64,000 bases of DNA from Acrocarpospora corrugata (GTDB taxonomy: Bacteria > Actinomycetota > Actinomycetes > Streptosporangiales > Streptosporangiaceae), in contig NZ_BLAD01000037.1 in assembly GCF_009687845.1 (NCBI RefSeq), positions 1 to 64,000 of the forward strand, given 5' to 3'. Under the pieces are notes generated by a model that worked only from the letters and a program-made list of their open reading frames with translations, ran no database searches and was not told where the DNA came from. Within the stretch, counting starts at the first letter, position 1; the number at the start of each line of letters is the position of its first letter. Of the stretch, positions 1-9,012 are shown piece after piece. A program made the position numbers and the translations under genes.

Positions 1-1056
1 ACCCCGGGCTCCCCCGCGGACGACGTCTCCCTCGCCGACCTCACCGGCTTCGTCGAACAGTGCCTCCTCGCCGACCTGCCGGACGCACTCCCCCACGTCC
101 TGACCGCGATCGGCGACCGCGCCGCCCTCGACCACGATGTCCGCCACCTCATGTCCGCCCTGCCCGCCCTCATCCGAGCCCAGCGGTACGGCGACGTCCG
201 AGGCACCCCCGCCCAGGGCCTCGGCTCCATCGTCACCTCCCTCCTGGCCCGCAGTTGCGCCGGCCTCTCCCCAGCCGTCACCGGCCTGGACGACGACACC
301 GCCCGAGAGATGGTCACCCAAATCGACGCCGTGACATCAGCCGTCGCCTTGCTCGACGACCCTGCGCCCGAGGGCGTGAGCGGGGCCGACGCCATCACGT
401 CAGCCGCCCCGTCTGAGGCTGTGGGCGGGGTCGATGCCGTGACGCCACCCGCTGCCCTCCTCGAAGGCCCTTCGTCTGAGGGTGAGGGCGGGGTTGATCC
501 CGTGGTGCCGGCCGCCGCCGTCCTCGGTGATCCTTCGTCTGAGGGTGTGAGGGGGGTCGGCTTCGCCGTGGGGGCTGGGAGTTCGCCTCGGCTCGATGGC
601 TCGCCGCGAGGGAGGTGGCTGGCGGCGCTGCGTGGGGTGGCCGATCGGGCCGACGCTCCTGGGGTCATCGAAGGGCGGTTGGTTCGGATTCTGTTCGACG
701 CGGAGATCATCGAGGACGCGGATGAGCGGATGTCGCGGGCCATGTCGCCGGGGCATCCGCCGGTTCGGGTCGCGGCCTGGATCGAGGGGTTTCTGTCCGG
801 TGGGGGGCTGATGCTCGTGCATGACGCGCGGTTGCTCGCGATGGTGGATGGGTGGCTGTCGGGTTTGCCCGGAGATGCCTTTATCGATGTGTTGCCGCTG
901 CTGAGGCGTACGTTCGGGGCGTTCGCGCCGCCGGAGCGGCGGGCCATCGGGTCGCGGGTGGCTTCGGGGGCGACGGCGCCTGTGGAGATCACGTGGGACG
1001 CCGAACAGGCCGCTGGGGCCGTACAGACTGTGCTGGCGATTCTGGGGAGGTCCTGA
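1..1056 (+). CDS. DUF5682-like protein, C-terminal part
   Basis: The frame is open from the first base, so the gene starts upstream of the window; 351 codons are visible. The C-terminal ~130 residues contain the conserved patterns LVHDARLLAMVDGWLSGLP and DVLPLLRRTFGAF, which I associate with the C-terminus of DUF5682 proteins. Those proteins are usually encoded beside a MoxR-type AAA ATPase and a von Willebrand A protein, and such a gene follows immediately here (TGATG overlap). An acidic, Ala/Gly/Pro-rich segment at about residues 110-185 is made of 15- to 21-residue tandem repeats and looks like an expanded linker. The family function is not established; a chaperone or assembly role with the MoxR/VWA partners is an inference. 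Confidence 0.7.
   Translation, partial: TPGSPADDVSLADLTGFVEQCLLADLPDALPHVLTAIGDRAALDHDVRHLMSALPALIRAQRYGDVRGTPAQGLGSIVTSLLARSCAGLSPAVTGLDDDTAREMVTQIDAVTSAVALLDDPAPEGVSGADAITSAAPSEAVGGVDAVTPPAALLEGPSSEGEGGVDPVVPAAAVLGDPSSEGVRGVGFAVGAGSSPRLDGSPRGRWLAALRGVADRADAPGVIEGRLVRILFDAEIIEDADERMSRAMSPGHPPVRVAAWIEGFLSGGGLMLVHDARLLAMVDGWLSGLPGDAFIDVLPLLRRTFGAFAPPERRAIGSRVASGATAPVEITWDAEQAAGAVQTVLAILGRS
350..560 (+). repeat. 63-bp in-frame tandem repeat in DUF5682-like gene
   Basis: A unit ending in CGTCTGAGG recurs with spacings of 45, 63 and 63 bp (anchor positions about 368, 413, 476 and 539). All spacings are multiples of three, so the repeats encode 15- to 21-residue units rich in Val, Ala, Gly and Asp without breaking the frame. 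The copies have diverged, so the expansion is not brand new. Confidence 0.7.
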
Positions 1057-2213
1057 TGGACGAGCGGTGGCGGCGGTGGCGGCTGGTTCTCGGCGGAGAG
1101 GCCGATGGAATGCCGGGCTGTTCCGCGGGGGAGTTGAGCGCTGGGGACGCTGGGATGGCCGCGGCGCTGGCCGCGCTTTACGACCAGGGCGAGAGTGGCG
1201 GGTCGCGCAGTGCGGGGCTCGGGTCGTCGGCGCCGAAGGTGACCCGATGGCTTGGCGATATCAGGACGTACTTCCCGTCGTCGGTCGTCCAGGTCATGCA
1301 GAAGGACGCGATCGAGCGGCTCAACCTGAGTCGTCTCCTGCTCGAACCGGAGATGCTGGACGCCGTCGAACCCGACGTGCACCTGGTCGGGACGCTGCTG
1401 TCGCTCAACCGGGTGATGCCGGAGCAGGCCAGGGAATCGGCGCGGGCGGTGGTCCGGAAGGTCGTCAACGAGCTGGAACGGCGGCTCGTGCAGCGGACCA
1501 GGGCGGCGGTGACCGGGGCGCTGGACCGGGCCGCGCGCACCAACCGTCCCCGGCGCACAGCCGACATCGACTGGGATCGCACGATCCGGGTCAACCTCAG
1601 GAACTATCTCCCCGACCGGAACACCATCGTTCCCTCCCGGCTGGTTGGATACGCCCGCAAACAGCAGGCGGTGCAGCGTGAGGTCGTGCTGTGCATCGAC
1701 CAGAGCGGTTCGATGGCCGCCTCGGTCGTCTATTCGAGCGTCTTCGGCGCGGTGCTGGCCTCGATGCGTTCCCTGCGTACCAGTTTGGTCGTCTTCGACA
1801 CCGCCGTGGTCGACCTGACCGACCAGCTCCACGATCCGGTCGAACTCCTGTTCGGCACCCAGCTCGGCGGCGGCACCGACATCAACCGGGCCATCGCCTA
1901 CTCCCAAGGGCTGATCACCCGCCCCAACAACTCCATCTTCATCCTGATCAGCGACCTGTACGAAGGCGGCGTCCGGGACGAGATGCTCCGCCGGGTGGCC
2001 GCCATGACCGCCGCCGGAGTCCAGGTGATCGCCCTGCTCGCCCTCTCCGACGAGGGCACCCCGTCCTACGACCACGACAACGCCGCAGCCCTCGCCGCCC
2101 TGGGGGTCCCCGCGTTCGCCTGCACACCGGACGCCTTCCCCGGCCTGATGGCCGCCGCCATCGAAAGAAGGGACATCGCGGCCTGGGCCGAACGGAACTT
2201 GACCTCCAGATAG
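1056..2213 (+). CDS. VWA domain-containing protein
   Basis: A 385-residue protein whose ATG overlaps the upstream stop codon as TGATG. The C-terminal half is a von Willebrand A domain. The metal-binding MIDAS motif DQSGS is at about residues 215-219, followed by a Ser/Val-rich helix and the GGGTDIN loop near residue 273. The N-terminal half is helical and basic, with no recognised domain. In this family VWA proteins act with MoxR AAA ATPases and DUF5682 proteins in metal- and ATP-dependent assembly tasks. The ATPase is not visible and presumably lies upstream of the window. The last residues and stop are unambiguous; no gene follows within 65 bp. Confidence 0.85.
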   Translation: MDERWRRWRLVLGGEADGMPGCSAGELSAGDAGMAAALAALYDQGESGGSRSAGLGSSAPKVTRWLGDIRTYFPSSVVQVMQKDAIERLNLSRLLLEPEMLDAVEPDVHLVGTLLSLNRVMPEQARESARAVVRKVVNELERRLVQRTRAAVTGALDRAARTNRPRRTADIDWDRTIRVNLRNYLPDRNTIVPSRLVGYARKQQAVQREVVLCIDQSGSMAASVVYSSVFGAVLASMRSLRTSLVVFDTAVVDLTDQLHDPVELLFGTQLGGGTDINRAIAYSQGLITRPNNSIFILISDLYEGGVRDEMLRRVAAMTAAGVQVIALLALSDEGTPSYDHDNAAALAALGVPAFACTPDAFPGLMAAAIERRDIAAWAERNLTSR

Positions 2214-2282
2214 CCGAGCCGACCAGATAACCTGCCAGCGTGGTCCGGCGGAAGTCCTACGTCTAAGTTCGCATGGCCGGAA

Positions 2283-3737
2283 GTGTGGGATGGTTTGTAC
2301 CGTTCGGGGGTGACTTCTTCCCCCGATACCGTTCAGGTTTTCGATCAGCGGTACCGCGCTTTGAGCGTGGGTATGGTCGCGCTCTTCATGCTGGTGGCGT
2401 TCGAGTATCTCGCGGTGGCGACGGCGATGCCGGCCGTGGCGCGGGAGCTGGACGGGCACGAGCTCTACAGCCTGGCGTTCAGTGGTGGGATCGCGGCCGC
2501 GTTGATCGCCACCGTGGCGGGTGGGCGGTGGGGGGATGTGAAGGGGCCCGCGGCGCCGTTGTGGACGGGGTTGGCGGCTTTTCTGGTGGGGCTGACCGTG
2601 GCGGGGGCCGCGCCCAGCATGGAGGTCTTCCTGTTCGGGCGGTTCCTGCAGGGGTTCGGCGGGGGCATGTTCGACGTCGCGATCTACGTCCTGGTCGGCC
2701 GGATATATCCGGCGGCGATGCATCCCCGGGTGTTCTCACTGCTGGCCGCCGCGTGGGTGCTGCCCTCGGTGGTCGGCCCGGCCATCACCGGCTTCGTGAC
2801 CACGCATTTCAGCTGGCGCTGGGTATTCCTGGCGGTGCCCCTGCTCGCCGCCCCGGCGGTCTTCGCCCTCTGGCGAGGACTCGCGGAGCACCACCGACCG
2901 ACAGACCCGGGGGAGCGTCACCGACTGGCCGATCCGGCGGATCATCATCGACCGGTCGGCGCGGGGGAGCGCCACCGGCCAGCCGATTCGGCGGGGGCGG
3001 AGAGTGACGGCCGCGCGGATGGGGGCTTTCGGCAGCGGTTGGCGATGGGGGTCCTGGCGGCGATCGGTGCCGGGTTGTTGCAGTACGGGAGTGGGGCCAA
3101 GAACATCGGGCTGATAGTCGCGGGGCTTGGTGTGCTCGCGGCCTCGTTGCCGCGGTTGCTGCCGCGGGGGACGATGCGGGCCGCTCGTGGGTTGCCGTCC
3201 GTTGTGGCGTTGCGCGGGATCGCCACCGGGTCGTTTCTGGCGGCCGAGGTGCTGATTCCGCTGGTTCTGTTCGAGGAGCGTGGTCTTTCTCTCGATCAGG
3301 GTGGTATCGCGCTCACCGGTGGCGCGCTGTTCTGGTCGCTTGGGTCGTGGATTCAGGGGCGGATGCCGTACCGGCGGAAGTGGCTGCTCGGGATGGGTAG
3401 CGCGCTCATCGCGGCCGGGATCGCCATCACGGCGACGGTCGTCGTGGCCGCGGTGCCGGTGTGGGTGGCGTTCGTCGGCTGGTCCGTGGCGGGATTCGGT
3501 ATCGGTGTGGTTTATCCGACTTTGTCGGTACTTGTTCTGGAGTTGTCGGAGCCTGCCGAGCAGGGCAAGAACAGCGCCTCGCTCGCCGTCGGGGAGTCGG
3601 TGCTGACCGTTGTCGCGATCGCCGTCACCGGCGCGATTTTCACGGTTTCCGCGGCGTTCGCCTTGTGCTTCGTGCTGCTGGTGGCCATGGCCGGGGCAGG
3701 GGTTCTCCTCGCCGGACGTGTCACCATGGAGGTCTGA
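2283..3737 (+). CDS. MFS transporter
   Basis: Up to 484 residues of a 12-14-helix major facilitator protein. The GGRWGDVKG loop after helix 2 matches the MFS motif A position, and the N-terminal half carries the VAFEYLAVATAMPAVA helix typical of drug:proton antiporters. Start choice is uncertain: GTG at 2283 gives the longest form and GTG at 2310 is equally plausible; neither has a strong ribosome-binding site. Between the two halves (about residues 203-240) lies a His/Arg/Pro-rich loop made of an 18-residue tandem duplication, longer than the usual central loop. The enolase-superfamily gene follows after 15 bp, so the two are probably co-transcribed. The substrate is unknown. Confidence 0.88.
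   Translation: MWDGLYRSGVTSSPDTVQVFDQRYRALSVGMVALFMLVAFEYLAVATAMPAVARELDGHELYSLAFSGGIAAALIATVAGGRWGDVKGPAAPLWTGLAAFLVGLTVAGAAPSMEVFLFGRFLQGFGGGMFDVAIYVLVGRIYPAAMHPRVFSLLAAAWVLPSVVGPAITGFVTTHFSWRWVFLAVPLLAAPAVFALWRGLAEHHRPTDPGERHRLADPADHHRPVGAGERHRPADSAGAESDGRADGGFRQRLAMGVLAAIGAGLLQYGSGAKNIGLIVAGLGVLAASLPRLLPRGTMRAARGLPSVVALRGIATGSFLAAEVLIPLVLFEERGLSLDQGGIALTGGALFWSLGSWIQGRMPYRRKWLLGMGSALIAAGIAITATVVVAAVPVWVAFVGWSVAGFGIGVVYPTLSVLVLELSEPAEQGKNSASLAVGESVLTVVAIAVTGAIFTVSAAFALCFVLLVAMAGAGVLLAGRVTMEV
2890..2997 (+). repeat. 54-bp in-frame tandem duplication in MFS loop
   Basis: Two diverged copies of a 54-bp unit, each containing GGGGGAGCG (starting at 2909 and 2963), encode His/Arg/Pro/Asp-rich 18-residue repeats in the cytoplasmic loop between the two six-helix halves of the transporter. 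The period is a multiple of three. Confidence 0.7.
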
Positions 3738-3752
3738 GCAAGGGGGAATCAC

Positions 3753-4760
3753 GTGCCGCGTGTCCGCGAGATCGAGGTGTTCCGGCTGGTCCTGCCGTAT
3801 GGCAGGCGTCCGGAGAGCATCCTCGTCAAGTTGACCGACTACGGCGGCATGGCGGGCTGGGGCGAGGTCGTGCATCCGGCGCCGAAGACGTGGGCGACCC
3901 TGGAGGAGACCATTGGCCGCGCCCTGCTCGGGGTGGACTGGGAGCATCCGTATGAGCTCGGTGGGATTCCGGGGGGTTCGGCCGCCGATATGGCGTGCTG
4001 GGATCTGTGGACGCGCCTGATCGGCGTGCCGCTGGCGCACGCGCTGGGCGGAACCCGGACTTCGCTGATGGCGACCGTGCGGTTGTCGGCGGACCGGTCG
4101 CTGGAGAGCATGGTGGCCAGGGTCAACCGGCACGTCGGGGCCGGATACGGGCATGTCACGCTTGATGTGCATCCGGGGTGGGATGTGGAGCCGGTTCGCG
4201 CGGTCCGCTCGGCGTATCCTGCGCTCGCCATCGCGGTGGACGGGCGCGGCGCGTACACCGAGCTCGCCCAGCTGGAGGCCCTGGACTCCTACGGCCTGGC
4301 CGGGATCGAACGCCCCTTCGCCGACCTGATCACCAGCGCCGAACTGCAGGACCGGATCTCCGCCCCGGTGACCGTGGAGGTCGGTTCGGTCCCCGAACTG
4401 GACGAGGCCGTCACCCTCCACGCCGGCCGGGCGCTGCTGCTGCGGCCCTCGCTGTTCGGCACCCTCGGCGCGGTACGGCAGGGGCACGACCACGCGGTCG
4501 CCGCCGGCTGGGACATCACCTGCGCCGACGGCCGGGGCGCCGGCCTGGCCAGGGCGGCCACGGTCGCGGTCGCGAGCCTGCCCGGCTGCACGCTGCCCAG
4601 CGACGTCACCGAACCCCCGCGGAACGCCCAGATCGTCAGCCCGCCGGTGGGCGCGTCGGGGGGCGTCGTCGCCGTCCCGCTCACCCAGCCCGGCCTCGGC
4701 CACACCATCGACGAGGACCGGGTCAGGCGGATGTCGCTGGAGTCGTTCCTGCTCCGCTGA
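3753..4760 (+). CDS. enolase-superfamily protein lacking catalytic lysines
   Basis: A 335-residue protein alignable end to end with o-succinylbenzoate synthase/N-acylamino-acid racemase enzymes: HPGWDVEPVRAVR, the acidic strand IAVDGR, IERPF, and a C-terminal RAATVAVASLPG segment. The catalytic positions do not match the family. The KxK lysine strand is replaced by T136-L137-D138. The metal-ligand VDAN motif reads VDGR (D163 kept). The LDES motif reads VEVGS (E209). The second catalytic lysine of the NIKP motif is R231 (LLRPS). E186 of IERPF is retained. With both lysines gone, racemase or OSBS chemistry is unlikely. It may be a pseudoenzyme or have a different reaction. It follows the MFS gene by 15 bp, suggesting a shared substrate or regulatory partner. 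Confidence 0.8.
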   Translation: MPRVREIEVFRLVLPYGRRPESILVKLTDYGGMAGWGEVVHPAPKTWATLEETIGRALLGVDWEHPYELGGIPGGSAADMACWDLWTRLIGVPLAHALGGTRTSLMATVRLSADRSLESMVARVNRHVGAGYGHVTLDVHPGWDVEPVRAVRSAYPALAIAVDGRGAYTELAQLEALDSYGLAGIERPFADLITSAELQDRISAPVTVEVGSVPELDEAVTLHAGRALLLRPSLFGTLGAVRQGHDHAVAAGWDITCADGRGAGLARAATVAVASLPGCTLPSDVTEPPRNAQIVSPPVGASGGVVAVPLTQPGLGHTIDEDRVRRMSLESFLLR

Positions 4761-4763
4761 CGG

Positions 4764-6125
4764 TCACATCCCGTCGCAGCCGTCCTTCAGCTGCGTGGGC
4801 GGTGCCGCCGCCGTATCCGTATGCGCGATGGGTTCGGTGGTCGTGACGGCTTTCGCGGAAGAGTTCTTTAGCGCGCGGGCCGCGGTGTGCCGGATCAGCT
4901 CCCAGTCCGGGTAGCCCGTCTGGATCAACGGCGGCACGAACGGCACGCTCGTCACCCGCGCCCGCTTCACTTTCGCGGCCAACGGCACCAGATGCTCCAG
5001 CATGCCGCGCGGCACATCCGTCTGGATCAGGCCCTGGGTGGCCTTCGCGATCCGGTTGAACCGGGTCAGCACGGTCGCCGGGTCGGCCTGGGTCAGCAGC
5101 GCGTTGAACACGCAGCGCTGGCGGCGCATCCGGGTGTAGTCATCGCTGAACGTACGCGAACGGGCGAACCACATGGCCTGGGCGCCGGTGAGGCGGCGGG
5201 ATCCGGCGCGGACCAGGCCCTCGTTGTACCGGCCGAACACGACGTCCTGGTCGACGTTGACCACCAGCCCGCCCAGCGCGTCGATGATCCGGGCGAATCC
5301 CCACATGTTCACCAGCGCGTACCAGTCGATCTTCAGCCCGAGCGTGTAGCCGACGGTCTCCTTGAGCGTCTGGGCGCCCATGTGCTGCCGCCCGCCGAAC
5401 AGCTCGGGATGCTGGTCGGCGTACTCCCAGACCGAGAAGAGCAGATCCTCCCGCCCGCCGCCGACCCCCACCGGCAACTGGAACCCGTCCGGGAATCGGG
5501 TCTGCATCGGGCTGCCGGGCGGGAAACGCACGTCCTCCAGGTTGCGCGGCAGGCTGAACAGGACGGTGTTCCCGGTGCGCACGTCCACACTCGCCACGTT
5601 CACGCTGTCGGTCCTGACCCCGATCCTGTTCTCGTCGGAGTCCCCGCCGAGCAGGAGCACGTTCACCCGGTCCCGCCCCGGCCAGGGGTCGGCGATCGGG
5701 CCCGTGTCGCCGCCGAACACCTGCTCGATCGTCTGCTGCGACACCGTCACGTACCGCGCCGTGACCACGAACGGCAGCGCCGTCACGACCGCCAGGACCC
5801 CGGTCGCCGTGCCCGCGGCGATCTGCCCGTTCCGCGGCAGCCGCCCCGGCCGCAGCACGATGAACGAGTGCACGATCAGCAGGAACCAGCATCCCGCGGC
5901 CGCCCACGCCACCACGCTGATCGCCGTCAGCCACCCCAGCGCCCGCCCGGCCAGCCCGGCGTCCGCCTGCCACGCGACGGCGAACGCCGTGAGCAGGATG
6001 CCCAGATAGGTCCCGAGCAGGGCCAATCCGGTGCGGGTCCACCCGGCCCGCAGATGAGCCGCGCCGGGCAGCACGGCGGACAGCGCGAGCCACCCGATCA
6101 CTCCCGCTGGCTTATTCACGTCCAC
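4764..6125 (-). CDS. LytR-CpsA-Psr (LCP) family protein
   Basis: A 453-residue protein starting with GTG at 6125. The N-terminal ~130 residues contain about four membrane helices, more than the single anchor of most LCP proteins. The LCP domain follows: RVNVLLLGGD, RTDSVNVASVD, FSLPRNLEDV, and later the ALVNMWGFARIIDALGGL and TGAQAMWFARSR segments, which supply the phosphate-binding Arg/Asp residues of the family. LCP enzymes attach glycopolymers such as teichoic acid or arabinogalactan to peptidoglycan on the outer face of the membrane. The extra helices resemble the subgroup with an N-terminal multi-pass module. It is convergent with the enolase-like gene, with 3 bp between the stop codons. 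Confidence 0.88.
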   Translation of the reverse strand: MDVNKPAGVIGWLALSAVLPGAAHLRAGWTRTGLALLGTYLGILLTAFAVAWQADAGLAGRALGWLTAISVVAWAAAGCWFLLIVHSFIVLRPGRLPRNGQIAAGTATGVLAVVTALPFVVTARYVTVSQQTIEQVFGGDTGPIADPWPGRDRVNVLLLGGDSDENRIGVRTDSVNVASVDVRTGNTVLFSLPRNLEDVRFPPGSPMQTRFPDGFQLPVGVGGGREDLLFSVWEYADQHPELFGGRQHMGAQTLKETVGYTLGLKIDWYALVNMWGFARIIDALGGLVVNVDQDVVFGRYNEGLVRAGSRRLTGAQAMWFARSRTFSDDYTRMRRQRCVFNALLTQADPATVLTRFNRIAKATQGLIQTDVPRGMLEHLVPLAAKVKRARVTSVPFVPPLIQTGYPDWELIRHTAARALKNSSAKAVTTTEPIAHTDTAAAPPTQLKDGCDGM

Positions 6126-6269
6126 CCCGACTGGAATATTGTTCCGCTTATGGATTACGTTGACCAGTCGTCACCGACAGTGTCGCCGCGATTACATTGA
6201 ACCGCTCGCACGGCCTTTATGCCGTTGCCTTTGCGATGCTTGGCGAGTTCGTCGGCAGGTTTGACCCCT

Positions 6270-6287
6270 CGGATACCCGCGTATCCG
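6270..6287 (-). terminator. stem-loop downstream of the hydrolase gene
   Basis: Perfect 7-bp arms CGGATAC and GTATCCG around a CCGC loop, 10 bp beyond the stop codon of the minus-strand hydrolase. No U-run follows, so it may be a factor-dependent terminator or an mRNA 3' protector. The rest of the 171-bp gap (6126-6296) shows no gene. Confidence 0.45.
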
Positions 6288-6296
6288 GGCATTTCC

Positions 6297-7802
6297 CTAC
6301 CAGGGGAAGGCGAACAGACCGTAGTAGGCGGCCGTCACCAGCAGTAGGCCAGTACCGCCCAGGACACCGGCGAGGGTGACTTTCTGCCACCGGGTCGGCT
6401 GCCAGCCGTCGCGGAGCCCGACGATCAGCGCCCCGGCCGCGCCCACTTCCTGCGCCAGGATCACCACCGCCAGCACCCGCACCACCAGCCACCCGGCCTG
6501 TACGGCAGGCCACGCGCCCGCCTGGTTCACCGAGAACAGCACGATCAGCATGATGAACGCCATCACCGCCGCGAGCAGCCCGAGCCCCGCCCACGCCATC
6601 CGCCGCAGCCTGCGCCGCATCGCCGGCCACAACTGCGCATTCGTTTGAAGCCGCAGGTCCCGGCCGCGCAGCCGGACCACCATCTCGGTCACCGGCGCGG
6701 CCACATAACCGACCGCGGCCAGGGTGAGGGTAAGCCCGAGGAAGGTGCTCCCCCCGTACCAGGGCGCAGCCGGCACGTCGGCCGCCTGGAACCGCTGCAC
6801 CGGAGTCGCCCCCGCCATCTTCAGCTGCGGCAGGCTGGGCAGCCCGTCGATCCAGTTCGCCAGCGTGGGCAGATAGTCGGGCACGAACCGCCCGCCGTTG
6901 ATCCGCATCGCGTGGTCGGCCCCGGCCAGGAAGCGGATCGTGTAGTCACTGGTCGGCAGCGAGTTGATCAGGGTCTCCGTGCTCTCCACGAACGGCACCG
7001 ATGGGTCCATCGTCCCGTACAGGGCCAGCGTGGGCTGGGTGATGCCGTGCAGCGCGGGCCTGCTGTCGTAGCGCAGGAAGTCGAAGCCGACGCCGCCCAT
7101 CGCGCGGGTGAGCAGATCGCGCACGCCGTCCGGCGCGTGCAGGCGCAGCAGCTGCTCGTTCAGCGCGAACGCGACCTGGCGCATGGGCGAGACGTTCGGC
7201 GAGGAGACGAGCACGGCATAGGCCACATCACGGCTCCTGGCCGCCGCGATCGGCACCACCCAGCCGCCCTCGCTGACCCCCCACAGCCCGGTTTTGGCCG
7301 GATTCACGTCGGGCCGGGCCCGGAGCACGTCGATCATGTGCAGGGCGTCGTCGGCGAGCAGCCCGAAGTCCCGGCTCCGGAAGGAGTACCCGATCGTCCG
7401 CTTGTCGTAGGCGAGGGTGACGATTCCGGATTTGGCCAGCCATTCCGCCTGTGAGGTGAACTCGTCGCCCGAGCCGGAACCGGAGCCCTGCACGAAGACC
7501 ATGGCCGGATGGCGGCCCGGCGTCGCGGGGGAGCGGATCGTGGCGTGCAGTTCCTCGCCGCGCACCGGCACGGTGACCCGCTGGACCTGGATCTGGGCGG
7601 CGGCGCCGCCCGGCCGGTACTCGCCCGGGGGCTGCACAGGCAGCGCGTTGTACGCCGGCGGGTTGTCCAGCGGCGGCGGATCGAAGGCGGGCGGAGGCAG
7701 CAGGTAGCCCAGAATCGCGAGCGCCGCCACCAGGACGCCCGCCACGACACTCAGCGTGCCCCGGCCAACCAACATCAGGCCGCTCCCCGCGGGACGGTCC
7801 AC
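6297..7802 (-). CDS. membrane-anchored alpha/beta hydrolase
   Basis: A 501-residue protein (GTG start) with an N-terminal membrane anchor (about residues 15-35), an alpha/beta hydrolase domain and four C-terminal membrane helices (about residues 350-500). The nucleophile elbow is GVSEGG, the acid is in GTMDPSVP and the histidine is in GADHAM. This order matches the S9/S15-like serine hydrolases, where the domain is either a peptidase or an esterase. The oxyanion segment FVQGSGSGSGDEF is of the same type. The C-terminal membrane module is unusual and would hold the enzyme, probably extracytoplasmic, against the membrane. The substrate is unknown. It is divergent from sbcD across 118 bp. Confidence 0.82.
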   Translation of the reverse strand: MDRPAGSGLMLVGRGTLSVVAGVLVAALAILGYLLPPPAFDPPPLDNPPAYNALPVQPPGEYRPGGAAAQIQVQRVTVPVRGEELHATIRSPATPGRHPAMVFVQGSGSGSGDEFTSQAEWLAKSGIVTLAYDKRTIGYSFRSRDFGLLADDALHMIDVLRARPDVNPAKTGLWGVSEGGWVVPIAAARSRDVAYAVLVSSPNVSPMRQVAFALNEQLLRLHAPDGVRDLLTRAMGGVGFDFLRYDSRPALHGITQPTLALYGTMDPSVPFVESTETLINSLPTSDYTIRFLAGADHAMRINGGRFVPDYLPTLANWIDGLPSLPQLKMAGATPVQRFQAADVPAAPWYGGSTFLGLTLTLAAVGYVAAPVTEMVVRLRGRDLRLQTNAQLWPAMRRRLRRMAWAGLGLLAAVMAFIMLIVLFSVNQAGAWPAVQAGWLVVRVLAVVILAQEVGAAGALIVGLRDGWQPTRWQKVTLAGVLGGTGLLLVTAAYYGLFAFPW

Positions 7803-7920
7803 ATTCCGAGTCGTGCCCTCCTCCTTACTTGCCCACTGATCACCAGGTTAAGACATTACGTGTTGGTGCAGAGTTGGTAGGCCGCACATTTGTCGGAGGG
7901 ACCTGTTAACTTCCTGCGAC

Positions 7921-9012
7921 ATGCGCCTCCTGCACACGTCGGACTGGCATCTGGGCCGGTCGTTCCATCGCGAGAGCCTGCTGCGCGCCCAGGAGGCCTT
8001 CGTGGACCATCTGGTCGCGACGGTCCACGCGGAGCGCGTGGACGTGGTTCTCATCTCTGGGGATGTGTACGATCGCGCGCTTCCTCCGGTCGACGCGGTG
8101 GCGCTCTGCGGGGAGGCGCTGGCCCGGCTGCGCGCCCTGGATGTGGACACCGTGGTGATCAGCGGTAACCATGACTCTCCGGTGCGGCTGGGGTTTGGGG
8201 CCGATCTCATGGATCGGGTCCATCTCCGTACCGATCCGGGTCGGTCCTGGCTGCCTGTGGCCATCAACAAAGTTGGATTTTTCGGCATTCCGTATTTGGA
8301 GCCCGAACTGGTCAAGGGGCCCTGGCAGCTGCCCGAGCGGACCCACACCGCCGCGATCACCCATGTCATGGACCGGATCCGTGCCGACCCGAGCGAGCGC
8401 AAGGTGGTGCTGGCGCACGCGTTCGTGGTCGGCGGCGCGGCCAGCGACAGCGAGCGCGACATCACCGTCGGCGGCGTGGGCCACGTCCCGCTGGCCGCCT
8501 TCACCGGCGTCGACTACGTCGCCCTCGGCCACCTGCACGGCCGCCAGCGGATGAGCGACACCGTCCGCTACTCGGGTTCCCCCATCGCCTACTCCTTCTC
8601 CGAAGCCGACCACGTCAAAGGCTCCTGGCTGGTCGACCTCGACGCCGGCAGCACCGAATTCGTCCCCGCCCCCGTGCCCCGCCCGCTCCGCAAGATCCGC
8701 GGCCACCTCGCCGACCTGCTCGCCCTCGACCCCTCCGACCACTGGATCCAGGCCACCCTCACCGATCCAGTACGGCCAAAGGCCGCGATGGAGCAACTCC
8801 GAGCCCGATTCCCCCATACGGTGGACCTGCATTTCGCCCCCGAAGGCGGCATCGAGCCGATCGCCCGCGCCGCCCGGAGCTCCGGCCGCCCCGAGATCGA
8901 GGTGGCCCTCGACTTCGTCCGCGAGGTCAGGGGCGAACCCGCCGACGCGGACGAGCGGCGGCTGCTGGAGGACGCGATCACCGCCTACCGGATCAAGGAG
9001 ACGACGGCGTAG
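7921..9012 (+). CDS. sbcD: SbcD exonuclease subunit
   Basis: A 363-residue Mre11-type metallophosphoesterase with all five metal-binding motifs: DWHLG (residue 8), GDVYDR, GNHD, LAHAF and GHLHG. Together with SbcC it forms the complex that cleaves DNA hairpins and processes blocked double-strand ends. There is no clear ribosome-binding site before the ATG, and a TTAACT hexamer about 10 bp upstream suggests a nearly leaderless mRNA. sbcC follows with no gap (TAG then ATG), so translation of the two is probably coupled. Confidence 0.95.
   Translation: MRLLHTSDWHLGRSFHRESLLRAQEAFVDHLVATVHAERVDVVLISGDVYDRALPPVDAVALCGEALARLRALDVDTVVISGNHDSPVRLGFGADLMDRVHLRTDPGRSWLPVAINKVGFFGIPYLEPELVKGPWQLPERTHTAAITHVMDRIRADPSERKVVLAHAFVVGGAASDSERDITVGGVGHVPLAAFTGVDYVALGHLHGRQRMSDTVRYSGSPIAYSFSEADHVKGSWLVDLDAGSTEFVPAPVPRPLRKIRGHLADLLALDPSDHWIQATLTDPVRPKAAMEQLRARFPHTVDLHFAPEGGIEPIARAARSSGRPEIEVALDFVREVRGEPADADERRLLEDAITAYRIKETTA

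Noticed and set aside
2736-4703. A long minus-strand open frame opposite the MFS and enolase-like genes
   Set aside because: It is a GC-rich shadow: it is Arg/Gly/His-rich with no domain, and the plus-strand genes have clear family motifs.
6131-6143. GGAATATTGTTCC near the LCP gene start
   Set aside because: The 4-bp GGAA/TTCC arms are too short to distinguish from chance.
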